Source of the DNA: Taxillus chinensis
Taxonomy: Eukaryota > Streptophyta > Magnoliopsida > Santalales > Loranthaceae
DNA length: 64,000 nt
NCBI GenBank assembly: GCA_023512835.1
Contig: CM042084.1
Location: 53,361,031-53,425,030 of the forward strand
Reading direction: 5' to 3'
The notes under the pieces were generated by a model. The model was not told the DNA's origin. It saw nothing but the letters and a program-made list of their open reading frames with translations, and did not search any database. This document shows positions 44,143 to 55,387 of the stretch, in pieces. A program made the translations under genes and the position numbers. The stretch's first letter is position 1, and every line of letters begins with the position of its first letter.

Positions 44143-44957
44143 AATCTGGATGATTAGAGCTTATTCTGGATGATTGGAGGCTTATTCCATATCATTGAAG
44201 CTTATTCCAGATTAGTGGAAGGCTCGGATCCTTATTCCATATCAGTAGAGGCTTAGTCCAGATCAATGGAAGACTCAGATCCTTATTCCATATCAGTGGA
44301 GGCTTAGTCCGGATCAATAGAAAGCTCGGATCCTTACTCCATCTTAATAGAGGCTTAGTTTGGATTAGTGATGTCTCAAATCCTTACTCCGTATCAATGA
44401 TGCTTTAATCCGGATTAGTGGAAGGCTCAAATCCTTACTCTGTATCAATGATGGTATAATCCGGATTAGTGATAACTCTGATCCTTACTTCGTATCAGTG
44501 AGGCCTTAGTCCGGATCAGTGGAACGCTCGGATCCTTACTTCGTATCAGTAAAGACTTAGTCTGGATCAGTGATGTATCAGTGATGTTTGACTAGGGGCA
44601 ATGACCGTCTTTTGGTGAGTTTGACTTTTTCCAACAAAAATTGTTTTTGCCACAACTTCTTTGTTTTAAGTTGAAATTGAGCACGGTCAAGTGCGTTAGT
44701 CTCCAAATTGCATCCTCTATCGCCTAGTGTTGGCCTTGGGGTACTTAATGGGCTTGTAGCAGAGGTTCTCAATTTTGGGCTTCTCATTCATGTCATAATA
44801 TATCCGTCTTGCACAAATTGGAGTTTAACATCAACTCCAAACCATTCTTTGGTAGTGGGGAATCTTTATAGACTTGTTTAATAAGGTATATGGCATGGGT
44901 AGAAAGGTATATAAAATGGGGTTAGTATGTCCAACCCGGACAAAATAGGGTCCAACA
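44143..44957 (-). repeat. Tat-type LTR copy 2 (minus), truncated
   Basis: The minus strand begins TGTTGGACCC at 44957 and is similar to copy 1 from the LTR start through the 51-bp array, where it is cut at about 44143. Its start abuts the FAR1-like remnant. Confidence 0.7.
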
Positions 44958-45927
44958 TGTGGCATTAGAACTACTCAAAGATCCAAGAGTATTAATGCTT
45001 TTATTGATAAATTTGTTGATAAAAAGAATTCATTGTGTCTTTGTTCAGCAGTTTGACAGAGCTATAAAGAAACAAAGGTACAATGAACTTGAAACATAAC
45101 ATAAGGACTTATATGAAAGGCCTTAAGTGGACACCAATATTGGTATTGAGGGTCAAATGTCGAAGTTATACACAAGAACACTTTTTACGAAATTATAGTA
45201 TGAGTTAAAACAAAGTGATGACTATGCCTCTAATGTTACATAGATTAATGAGACATCTCGTACCTATTTGGTGAGATGATATCATGGAAAAGATGATATT
45301 TTTGATTGTCCTCGTAAAGTGGTATACCTTGGAAAAGATGAAAGAGCACTGTGTTCTTGTAAGACATTTGAACTTGATTGGATTGTATGTCATCATGTGT
45401 TTGTGGTTTTAAAAAATGAATTTATTGATTATCTTTCCCTTACATATATAACTAAGAGGTGGACTCAAAATGTGAAGAATGAGATTGTATATCATAACCA
45501 TGGAATCAAACTTGGAGGCTCATATGGAAAAGCTCGAGTTGATGGTATTATAGAATTCTCAGATAATATTCATGCAATAATGGCTATGGTGAAATCTTCA
45601 AAAGAGTTACTTTCATTAGGAAAGAATTTGATGTCCACTCTCCGAAAATAGTTAGAGGTTGTTGCATCTTTCTTAATTAAGGCTTAACCAACAAAATTGG
45701 CTTCTAATATAGAAGTTCATCCACTTGAAAAGGCAAAAACTAAAGGAATTGGTAATAGGTTCAAGGCAAGGGTAGAGAAAGCAATTACCAAGCCATTGAG
45801 ATTGTGTAGATTTTGTAAGAAGATGAGCAGTCATGACAAGCGTACGTAGTGCCCATTGAATGAGAAAAGAAAAAATAATTTAGAAGCAAATAATGATGTT
45901 AATGAGGATGAAGCACCATCAACTTAA
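44958..45927 (+). pseudogene. FAR1/FRS (MULE-derived) transposase-like remnant
   Basis: The C-terminal third of a FAR1-related protein is readable. It begins with a decayed AFIDKFVDKKNSLCLFVQQF block, then RALCSCKTFELDWIVCHHVF, which is the SWIM zinc finger (C-x-C...C-x-H), followed by ITKRWTQNVKNEI, the usual FRS motif, in an open frame at 45319-45651. After a stop a CRFCKKMSSHDKR knuckle-like block follows near 45800. FAR1-related proteins derive from Mutator-like transposases. Several stops upstream show it is not functional, and the DDE core is absent. It could be a MULE remnant or a decayed FRS gene. Confidence 0.75.
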
Positions 45928-46289
45928 TGGGTGAGATATAGATTTATTTGATTGTCAATAATTTTATTACTGAAGTACATTTTATTTTATCATGGAGATT
46001 TTATTTAAATTTATATTTGTTTTAGGTATTCTTGTGGATTAGTAAATATTTTATTGTAGATATTTGTCCTTCGATGACAAGCGTGCTGCTTCCCTAAATG
46101 ATAATGTGCTTTCTTGTTTTTTGCCAAATCTCTGTATTCCAATATTTTTTTCCAACACTTTTGTGTCAAGGTTTCCCTTCATTGTATTAACCTATTGAGC
46201 TTGTCACAGTTCTATGATCATATGAGCTGTAGTTTCAGTTCTGTTTTGTTTTGTGGAAATTGTTGCATTTTAATTTGGCATGATGAAAG
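45928..46289. other. No supported feature
   Basis: AT-rich sequence between the FAR1-like remnant and the first Tat LTR edge. Nothing recognisable was found. Confidence 0.5.
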
Positions 46290-46428
46290 TGTCATCACCG
46301 GTTTTCGTCTGGGCCCTTTTGGGGTGGGCTCAAACTAAACCAATGGTGAGAATTTTAGAGTTGCCACCAACTGTTTTTGGGGTACAGTCGGATACCCTCA
46401 ACTTTGAGTAGTTTAAAGGTGTGGTCTG
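46290..46428 (-). repeat. 139-bp inverted copy of Tat LTR end
   Basis: It reads TGTCATCACCGGTTTTCGTC on +, the reverse complement of the LTR end at 49230-49368 over about 135 bases. It abuts the LTR start at 46429, so the LTR is framed by inverted copies of its own end. Confidence 0.85.
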
Positions 46429-49368
46429 TGTTGGACCCCATTTTGTCCGGGTTGGACATACTAACCCCATTTGATATACTTTTCTGCCCATGCCATATAC
46501 CTCGTTGAACAGGTCCACAATGATCCCGTACTTCCAAGGAATGGTTTACCCCAATTTGCACGAGATGAATACAATTGACACGGACGGGGGAGTCCAAAAT
46601 TAATGACTTCTTCTACATGTTTTTGAAATGCCCCAAGACCGACACCGGGTGATAGAGGATGAAAATTGGAGACTAACGCACTTGACCGAGCTCAAATCGG
46701 ACTTAAAATGAAGAAGTTATGGCCAAAACAATCTTCGTTGGAAAAGTCAAAACTTGCCAAAAGACGGTCAATACCCCTGGTCAAACTGCCCGAAAAAGTG
46801 ATCATGCGAAATTCTCTAAAATGTCTATGTAGACGAATATGGGTCTTCCCAAACACTCCCTAAAAGGTCGTCCATTTTTGCATTATGGGTGAGGGTAAGA
46901 AGGTAATTAAAAGTAAAAAAAAAATCAGGGTTGACCGTTGACCGTTGACCATTGACCTGCCGACACTTCGACCCATTGACCCCGAAGCCTCGAGGATTCA
47001 AAGCTTCGAAGCCCCGAAGCTCGAAGCCCCGAAGCCTCGAAGCCTCGAAGCCTCGAAGCCCCGTTGACCTGCTGATTTCTGACCTTCGACCCTTCGACCC
47101 TCGAAGCCTCACTGCCGACACTTCGACCTGCGACTTACGACGCCGACTTGCGATGCCGACCCGCAACACCCGTATGCCTTCCACCGTTGACCGAAGCTTC
47201 GACCCTTCCGACACTTCGACCTGCCGACACTTCGAACCTCTGACCCCTTTTTGCCTTCGTTGATTTTTCTTGCTGGCTTCCTCGTTGGCTTATTTTTCTC
47301 GCTGGCTTCACGAGACCCGTCTTCTGCGCTGGCCATCAGACAAGGAATCATTTCTCAACAACCTGTTAGTCACATGTGCTGCTAAAATACAAATTCAAAA
47401 GGCAATCACGAGCTCCCCTTTTTCCGCATAAGCTGTCCACCCGACCAAGCACTGATCTGCAAATAATAATGCACCCGACAAAACATTGATTGCAGCAATT
47501 AATGAGTCCAGCCAAAAATTTTCTGTAGCCCTTTAAGATGCAGTCTTCAGTTCCTGCGCAAGAGAGGGGAGAGCCATCATCGTGAGGGGAGGATTCGTCC
47601 AAAGGGAGCCAACATCGTTGAAAAAACCTGCAAAACTTTCCCCCCAGCTTCGTTCCCAAAAAAAAAAAAAGAGGAGAAGAGAGAAAAGGGGAGAGCTATC
47701 ATCATGAAAAGAACACACAGAGAGAGCCATCATTGTGGGAAAAGAAACCTGCAAACCAGAGAGAGCAAAAAAAAAAGAAAGATAGAAAAGGGAAAGAGAT
47801 CACTCGTCCACCCAGAAAAAAGAAGAGAGAAATCCAAAACCCAGAAAAAAGAGAGAGGTAACGCAAAGAAAAAACGCCTCCCTGACTGCCATCCTCTCTC
47901 AGATTCGTCCTAAAAAAAAACGCCCAGTCTTTCTGCTATTCTACAATCAAACATCGCCCCTGCATCCCCTTTCCCTCCTATCTCGTTCCAGTTCCTTTTT
48001 TTAGCAAAAAAAAAACAAAAACAACTCCAACTTCAGCCCTCTCTTTCTCTCACGCCCACTTCAGCCCTCCTATCTCCAAATACCAGGAAAGCCTCTTCAC
48101 AAGTCCCGCTGCCAGATCTGCCAGATCTGTTGGTTCTAATACCAGGAAAGCCTCTTCACAAGCCTCTTCACAAGTCCCGCTGGCGGGAGCTCAAATAGAA
48201 GGTTGGTGTTGTAAGCCCCAAAGTCGGTTCAGCTCTTATTTCTTCATTACTTTTCAGTTTATTTACATTGATATTTGATGTAATTCTTAATATTTCCTCG
48301 TATTTCTTTTTCTTTTTTCTGTTATTTGTTGCGTTGTGTTTCCTTTGTATTTCCCTTTCCTTTGTATATGTGTATGTTGTAATATGTAAAGTATAGCAAA
48401 CAAAAAAACAACAAAGAAAGAAAAAGAGAGAGAGCAAAGGGAGAAGATGAAAAAAAAAAGAGAAAAAGAAAAAAAGAGTGATTTTATTTTTCTTTTGTGG
48501 ATGTCACACTCACACATTCCACATCTATTTTGATATATGTGTTCCTATGTATTTTCAATTATTGAAACGCGTAGATTTAGGTTCAAAGCTTTAAAAAACA
48601 CACAACAAAAAAAATAACAAAATGTATTCCACAAAATGTTTTTCCAAAAGGTCTTCTATAACATGTTTTTCTATAAAAAGTTTTCAAAATGTGTTCAAAA
48701 TATCTCCTTAAAAAAAAAACAAAACAAAACAAAAACAAACAAAAAAAATGTTTCCATGTTTTAAAACCAAAAAAAAAAAAGAAAACCAAAATTAGTACTT
48801 CTAAACCAAAAAAAAAGGGAACACAAAAAAGGGACAAAAAAAAAATAAAAACAAAAAAAAGTATGTTTTCTAACCCAAGAAAAACCAAAAAGGGGGGAAA
48901 ATAAAAAAATCATTTTCTAGGACCTCAATTTCTAAAATAAAACCAAAAGCCAAAACCAATCTCTAGAACCTCATTATCCACTTCAAACAAAAACCCAAAA
49001 ACTTTGGGATTCCCTTTAGAAATTTAAGGTAAATCAATTTTAACCATAACTTTAACAAATAACTTAGCCAAATAAAAATCATAGATTCTTTAGGAAACTT
49101 AACCTAGTCATGGCAGTACAAACAAAAATAAAAACCTCCTCCTCCTAAATTAGATACCGAAAGGGCGTTGTAGGGGTGCTAATCCTTCCCTACACGTAAC
49201 CAACTCCCGAACCCTTCTCTGATAACGTAGACCACAAACTTTAAACTACTCAAAGTAGAGGGTATCCAACTGTACCCCAAAAACAGTTGGTGGCGACTCT
49301 AAAACTTCTCACCATTGGTTTAGTTTGAGCTCACCCCAAATGGGCCCGGACAAAAACCAGTGATGACA
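46429..49368 (+). repeat. Tat element 5' LTR
   Basis: It begins TGTTGGACCCCATTTTGTCC and ends CCAGTGATGACA three bases before the primer-binding site. Inside are a GAAGCCTCGAAGCC/GTTGACC minisatellite (about 46925-47110), a ~60-bp duplication with AATACCAGGAAAGCCTCTTC (about 48080-48185), and long A-rich and T-rich tracts (48290-49000). Confidence 0.88.
46925..47240. repeat. GAAGCCTCGAAGCC minisatellite in Tat LTR
   Basis: Short repeats of TTGACCG, CGAAGCCTCGAAGCC and CTTCGACC make open frames on both strands; these are repeat by-products. Confidence 0.75.
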
Positions 49369-49370
49369 GC

Positions 49371-49388
49371 TGGCAACTCTGCTGGGGA
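49371..49388 (+). other. Tat primer-binding site
   Basis: TGGCAACTCTGCTGGGGA follows the LTR end by two bases. It resembles the tRNA-Arg-type primer site (TGGCGACTC-GCTGGGGA) used by Tat/Ogre elements, not the Met type. Confidence 0.75.
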
Positions 49389-50027
49389 ATTAAACACTTA
49401 GAGAGTTAGGTCTAGAACTAGGAGTAGGAGATTGTTTTTTGTACTGTTGTATATATTTAACTGTCGTGCTAAGTTGTTTTTTTTTCCTAGATAAAATTGT
49501 GATTTACTTATTAATAATTTTCGTTTATCTTTAAACTGTGATTTATTTATACGCTTTAACTACCATGATAGTTGTGATTTACTGCTTTTCATACTTGTTG
49601 CATTCATGCATAACCCTATACCCGGGTTTAGCACAATTTAGGTTAGCGAGGTTCAGTACGGTCCCCAGCGCGTTGATCATTATCCGCAATGGGGCCTCAG
49701 ACTCCTCACTCAAGCTTGAGGTTCTTTTAAGGCACGTCCTTTTAAGATCCCCGTCCGGTAAATCCCATGGTGTACGGAGCCCTCTGTTGAGGAAGTTTGG
49801 GAACCAACGAATAAGATAGGTATAGCAATAGAAGCCCATCAGGGGCATTGACCCACATTTTGTTTGATTATTCCATACCATGCTAACCCTTGTTTTGCAG
49901 GGTAGTCCTTAAATCATTCCCTGCATATATTAGCTGTTTTTTTTACTATTGGTTTATTCTTTTTCTTGTCTAACTGCCTTGATATATATTAACCTGTCAC
50001 CATGCATAACACAACATTCATATAGGC
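49389..50027 (+). other. Tat 5' leader
   Basis: This untranslated leader sits between the primer-binding site and ORF1. It contains a 93-codon frame (49538-49819) with no recognisable motif, and a T-rich stretch before the ORF1 ATG. Confidence 0.5.
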
Positions 50028-51463
50028 ATGGCAACTTTCAGTCATCTCCTAAAAGGCCCTCAGGACAAGGAGGCTGTCGCAGTGGTGGCCCAAGCATCTG
50101 GAGACATTCAACTTCGCCTTGGAGACTTTCCGCCAGGGGAAACCCACAAGGCAGAACATGTTATCATAGAAGATCAGCTGGACTACACTAAGGAGGTGCA
50201 GACAATATGGAGGCAGTGGTCAGACGAAAGGAAAAGCATATACATACAACAGTTTGGGGATTTGCTCCATGTGACCGAGCTACTGGCCGATACAGATATG
50301 CTTGGGGCAGCCATATATTTATGGGAGCCTCGACGGCGGTGCTTTGACTTCAACGACATAGATCTGGTTCCCACAATAGAAGAATACAGAAGATTATTGG
50401 ACATCCCCGTGGAAAACAAAATGAAGATCTATCTACCTGAGCCCAGAAGGTCATGTCGAAGGGCCTTTGCTGAGATTATGGGAAAGCCAGTATGGGACTC
50501 ACCGGCGGTCACAACCTACGTTGGGCGAGAATATCTTCCATGGGCAACAATCAAAGAAATAATACAGACTGCAACAGAAGCAGAGGCACACTAACTGCTT
50601 ACACTAGCTATATATGGGCTAGTCATTTTCCCGAGGATACCAGCCCACATCGATGGGGCAATTGTAGATTTGGTGCAGCAGGTGCTCAAAGGATGTGACC
50701 CTACTCCTGCTATCTTGGCCGAAACCATTCGATCTCTTATTTGAGGAGTAAAGGCTCGGGACAGTTCATGGGGTGCCTACCTCTCCTATGTACCTGGTTG
50801 CAAGGTCATTTCCCCTGTAGTGTTCATCGTTTTCCTGCTGTTTATCAAGTACCAGCCACAACACTACTAGATCTTCTGCTCAGCAAATGGAGCCTACCAA
50901 AAGACTTTGAAAGCTGGAAAAAGAAATTGGAGAACCTCACAGAAGCTGACATTACCTGGACTGCTCTTTGGATACCGGTGGTCTCCATGACATATAGCTG
51001 CGGGGACTACAATTGGGTTCCACTTTTAGGTCCCTGGGGAGGAACTGCATATGCACCACTGTAGGTGGGAAGACAAGTGGGACGTCATCAAATTATTCCC
51101 GTGCTCTTTGGCATGGAAGAGTGTGACTTCACTTACAGCAGAACCATGCTCACAGAAGAAAGCAAAAAGATGTATCAAGCATGGTCCACACCACACAAGA
51201 TCCAACCCAACAGCTCAAAACCTGGTGTTTACCCCGCATACATATCTTGGAGAGCACAACACGAGCCACAGCTAACTTCAGACATGAAGGCTATCCTCCA
51301 GGAGAATCAGACTTTAAGGCAGCAGATCCAGAGGCTAGAAGCATCTCTAGAAGGAGCTCTTCAAAGGCTGCAGCTGAGGGAAAAACAGATCAAGACCATA
51401 ATGAAGCAGAGGGAGGAAGCAGGTGAGCGAACACCCCAGAGGAAGAGGCGCCGTGCTACTTAG
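50028..51463 (+). pseudogene. Tat/Ogre ORF1 protein, broken
   Basis: It starts MATFSHLLKGPQDKEAVAVV. The region VQTIWRQWSDERKSIYIQQF, LLADTDMLGAAIYLWEP and LVPTIEEYRRLL fits the ORF1 / plant-mobile-domain-like family upstream of gag in Tat/Ogre elements; its role is not established. The first frame stops at 50592-50594. Later pieces in other frames (51065-51463 and earlier) include NYNWVPLLGPWGG, a coiled-coil (LRQQIQRLEASLEGALQRLQ) and a basic tail (QRKRRRAT). At least one frameshift and a TAG at 51062-51064 disrupt it. Confidence 0.8.
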
Positions 51464-51736
51464 GAGATGATTGGAAGAGTGCTTTAAGATCATGTAGCAC
51501 TAGCTTTCATTTTACATGGCATTTCAGCATTGAATGTTTGTATTGTGTGTTTGGTTTGTAATAAAGTTGTTTGTTTTTCTAACCCTCCGTATATACATTC
51601 CATGCATACATGCATATCAAATAAAAAAAATCAAATAAAATTTCTCTTGTACCCAGGTGGGTAGCAGCCTCTCTCCAGGATTGCGCACTCTTACAATCTT
51701 AGATCCCGGCGCAATCAAATACCTCAACCGCAGCCA
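51464..51736 (+). other. Spacer with AATAAA and acceptor-like CAG|GT, ORF1 to gag
   Basis: AATAAAGTTG, then CCATTCCATGCATACATGCATATCAAATAAA, ends in TTGTACCCAG before the gag leader. The layout resembles the spacer before pol (55210-55387), which also has AATAAA, ATTCCATTCATAACATATGC and a CAG. Confidence 0.5.
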
Positions 51737-54052
51737 ATGGCAGAAAAAACAGAGAACAGACTCATGGGGTTGGAACAGTCACAACAAACCATACAAGGGC
51801 AAATGTCTGCAATAATGGAAATGCTCACAAAATTGACTGAAGAAAGAGGAAGAATTCCGACCGGGGGAACTACCAATCACCATCAAGAGCAGGGACAGGA
51901 GGCCGTTCAGTCACCGAACCTGGCTCCAAGCCAGGCACCCACATACCATCCTGCTATGGCACAACCTCTAACCCCAAATCAAACTCATTTCACTATGCCC
52001 GCACCAGGAAATGTAATGGAAGCGGTGGGTTCCCCAGCCCCTCAGGAAAATATTGAGTCTCCCGCTCTACGCCGACTTGAGGAAAGATTGAAAGCCGTAG
52101 AAGCCATTGACAGCTATGGTATGACCAGCCCACAAGACTTATGCTTAGTCCCTGGAGTGGTGCTACCGCCAAAATTCAAAATGCCAGATTTTGAAAAGTT
52201 CAACGGGACACGATGTCTGAGGACACATCTGGCCATGTATTGTCAAAAGATGGCCGCTTATGCTGGTGAAGACAAGCTCCTCATGCATTGTTTCCAGGAA
52301 AGCCTAACCGGGGCATCCCTTCGCTGGTATTTTCAACTGAATGGAAACCGTATTAAGACATGGAAGGAATTAGCTACTTCCTTCTTGGCACAGTACAAAC
52401 ATGTCACCGAGCTGGCGCTGGATCGACTAACCTTGCAGTCTATGGAAAAGGGATCCGAGGAGAATTTCAAAGATTATGCACGAAGATGGAGAGAGGCCGC
52501 TGTGGAGGTCTAACCTCCTCTTACCGAAAGAGAACTCACCACTCTTTTTATCAACACACTAAAAGGCGTATACTACGAGAAGTTGATAGGTAACGTCTCC
52601 AACAGCTTTGTAGACTTGGTTGCATCTGGTGAACGTGTAGAAAGTGGAATTAAAGGAGGAAAGCTAAAGGGTGATGCGGTTGAGGCATCAAAACGGTTTC
52701 AACCACCAGCAAAGAAGAAGGAAAATGAGAGCAACCTGGTATACCAAGCGCACCAGTTAATACAACCAACATTCTACCAAGCGCTAGGGTGCTACAGAGG
52801 GTCACCGGTAGCTGCTTATGCTGCACCTGCACCACCTCCCCAATTCATGCCATACTTGCCACAGGGAGGGGTTCCATTTCCATATCCAATGACACCTAAT
52901 CCGTTTCAACCAAGAGCGCCTTACGCAGAGCAACCAAGGCCAGCAACTCAGGAAGGACCAGGAGCCTCATTCCAAGGACAGGGGCAACCAAGGGCCCCGA
53001 CCCAGCAAGCAGGAGCGAATCAGGCTTCTCGTCGACCACGACAAGAGTTTGATCCTATTCCAATGACTTATGCGGAATTATACCCCAAGCTCTTAGAGGC
53101 AAGGATGGTAACCCCTATACCCTTGGGAGAAATAAAGACTCCTTCCCCAGCCTGGTATAAGCTAGATGCCAGATGTGAGTATCATGCAGGTGGAGCTGGA
53201 CATGATATTGAGAATTGTATAACATTCAAAAGGAAGGTTCAGGCATTAAAGGATGCAAAATGGCTGGATTTTTCCGCACTGTCTGGGACGCCAAATGTGA
53301 ACAGCAATCCTCTCCCAGAACACTCCAATAATGTTGCTAGTATCGAAAATGAAGCACGGCTGGAAAGGGTCTCCCAAGTACAAATGGAGAAAACACATTT
53401 GTTCACTCTGTTACAGGAACATGGCTATATACTTGCTAAAGACACGCTAAAGGCAGGAAAAGGAACAGATGGGGAAAAACAATGCCCTTATCACAAGATG
53501 TCACGAGGACATGACATCGCAGAATGTACTGAATTTTCCGAGGTGATGCAAAAACTCATGGACCAAAGGATGATAGAATTCTCAAGAGGAGGAATGGACA
53601 ACCAAAGCCACATGATCCAAGAAGACGATTCACACAAATCACCATGGGTGCCAACACCCCTTGTCTTAACTGTTAAGGCTCCAGAGATCCCGCTACTGCC
53701 ACATGGAATCAAGCCTCTCACTAACCATGCCTCAAGTCTCGTGCCAGACAAGGGGGAGAGAACCAAAATCCCACAACTACCACATGAAATTGCACCCCTC
53801 ACCATAGGTGTTCCTGCTCCTTTCCCCTATAAAACTGATAAAGGAGTCCCATGGAATTACAGTTGTGAAGTAGTCCAGGGAGCCACCGCAGCAGAGAAGA
53901 TAACTAGGAGTGGTAAGGCTTATGCCCCTGATATGGCCGACAAAGCAAGGAAGGAAAAAGCTATAGAACCGGACATTGAGACAACGCTGGAGGCAAAAAG
54001 AAAGGAGCACCGGTCACCGAAAAAAAGACATTGGAATTCCAAAAATTCATGA
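51737..54052 (+). pseudogene. Tat gag
   Basis: It starts MAEKTENRLMGLEQSQQTIQ with a coiled N-terminus and contains the gag core FKMPDFEKFNGTRCLRTHLA, CFQESLTGASLRWYF and WKELATSFLAQYKHV. An in-frame TAA at 52511-52513 (just before PPLTERELTTLF) is the only break before the frame continues to 54052. A proline-rich linker is followed by two C-x2-H-x5-H-x4-C fingers (CEYHAGGAGHDIENC near 53174 and CPYHKMSRGHDIAEC near 53482), the Tat-type substitute for a CCHC knuckle. A frameshift near 54030 leads into the protease region. Confidence 0.9.
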
Positions 54053-54612
54053 AACAAAGCGAGTATAATATTGTGGATCAGCTAAGCCGACAACCGGCTC
54101 GCATCTCCTTGCTCTCATTAATGATGGATTCCCAACCTCACCGGGAAGCACTGCTGAAAGTTCTGAGCCATGCCTATGTTCCACCGACCGTCTCAGTGGC
54201 AAATGTTGATGGAATCGCTAGTAACCTCATCATGAACAACGTCATTAGCTTTGGAGATGACGAGCTACCAGGAAGGGAAGGGACATATAAAAGCTTTGCA
54301 CATCACGATCAAATGCAAGGAGCACACCATAGCCCGCGTACTTATTGACAATGGCTCGGCCTTGAACATTATGCCCTTGCATTCTACCAACTTCTAGTCG
54401 ACGCATCCTATATGCGTCCCTGTACGATGAAGGTACGGGCATTCGATGGAGGAAAGCGTGACGTGGTGGGGACTCTGGATATTCCACTCATGATTGGGCC
54501 AACTACTTTTACGGTGGAATTTCAGGTGATGGACATCACGCCATATTACAGCTGTTTGTTGGGAAGACCCTGGATCCACATGGCAGGAGCGGTGCCATCA
54601 AGTCTCCACTAG
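54031..54612 (+). pseudogene. Tat protease region, frameshifted
   Basis: EFQKFMKQSEYNIVDQLSRQ and SLLSLMMDSQPHREALLKVL precede the aspartic protease, whose active site appears as LIDNGSALNIMP at about 54345-54380, after a frameshift near 54270. The block LDIPLMIGPTTFTVEFQVMD and YYSCLLGRPWIHMAGAVPSS follows in the frame from 54412. A TAG at 54610-54612 lies in an H-K context where CAG is expected. Confidence 0.85.
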
Positions 54613-54615
54613 AAG

Positions 54616-55209
54616 ATGAAATTTGTAATGAGGGACCAACTCATCTGCATCTCTGGTGAGACAAGTTTCCTCGTCACCAAACCGGCATCAGTTCCTTATA
54701 TTGAAAGCAACGAAGATGTGCTAGAATGCTCCTATCGGGCTTTTGAGATGGTGAATGTCGCTTTTGCCCCAGACCACCGTCTCTCGAAGGCAGCAAAAAT
54801 GGTTGCAGCCACTATGATCAAACAGGGGTACAAACCGGGGCAAGGATTAGGCCTGATAGCTCAAGGGATTCAGAAACCCCTGACCATCCGAGAAAATACC
54901 GAAAAGTTTGGGCTAGGCTACGTCCCTACAAAAGCTGACAAACAGAGGGTAGCTATCAAAAAGAAAGAAAGTAGGATGGCAAGGCTGCAAAAAAGGGCAG
55001 TTCAAGAAGAAAAGAGAAGCTTTCCCCCCTTGAATGTTACATTCCGGAGTGGAGGGTTCATCCATAAGAGCCAACTTGAGCCCAAGACGGGGACTGTAGC
55101 CGTATTGGACACAAATGAGCATGCACCAAGCGAGATGGTTCGGTTAGTGCGAGAGGATCCCAACCAGCCATTGAACAATTGGACCAGCCTGGACCTCCCC
55201 ATAATGTAA
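54616..55209 (+). pseudogene. Tat protease C-terminal extension with G-patch-like segment
   Basis: In frame with the preceding block, this holds KMVAATMIKQGYKPGQGLGL and a GLGYVPTKADK further on, the glycine pattern of a G-patch (an RNA-binding or helicase-activating motif). A lysine/arginine-rich stretch and an acidic-poor tail follow, ending at 55209. Naming it a G-patch is inference from the glycine spacing. Confidence 0.7.
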
Positions 55210-55387
55210 TGCTTACGGGTCGCTGAGATTTAATGTATTCTATTTTAATGTACTTTGAAGCTGTGAACATTTGTTTTTCCTTAAACCTTCCAATAAAATG
55301 TGTTTTTCAAAATCTTTCATGGTGCATTCCATTCATAACATATGCATATCATATTTGGTTACCAACTTGTCATTCTCTTATAAGCAG
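55210..55387 (+). other. Probable intron between Tat gag-pro and pol
   Basis: It lies between the gag-pro stop and the first pol codons, is AT-rich, and ends TCTCTTATAAGCAG|GT. An intron in this position is known for Ogre elements. The donor could not be fixed. The open frame running through it has no pol homology, which supports its non-coding nature. Confidence 0.55.

Noticed and set aside
48287..48904. Phe-rich and Lys-rich frames
   Set aside because: They are translations of poly-A/poly-T tracts within the Tat LTR.
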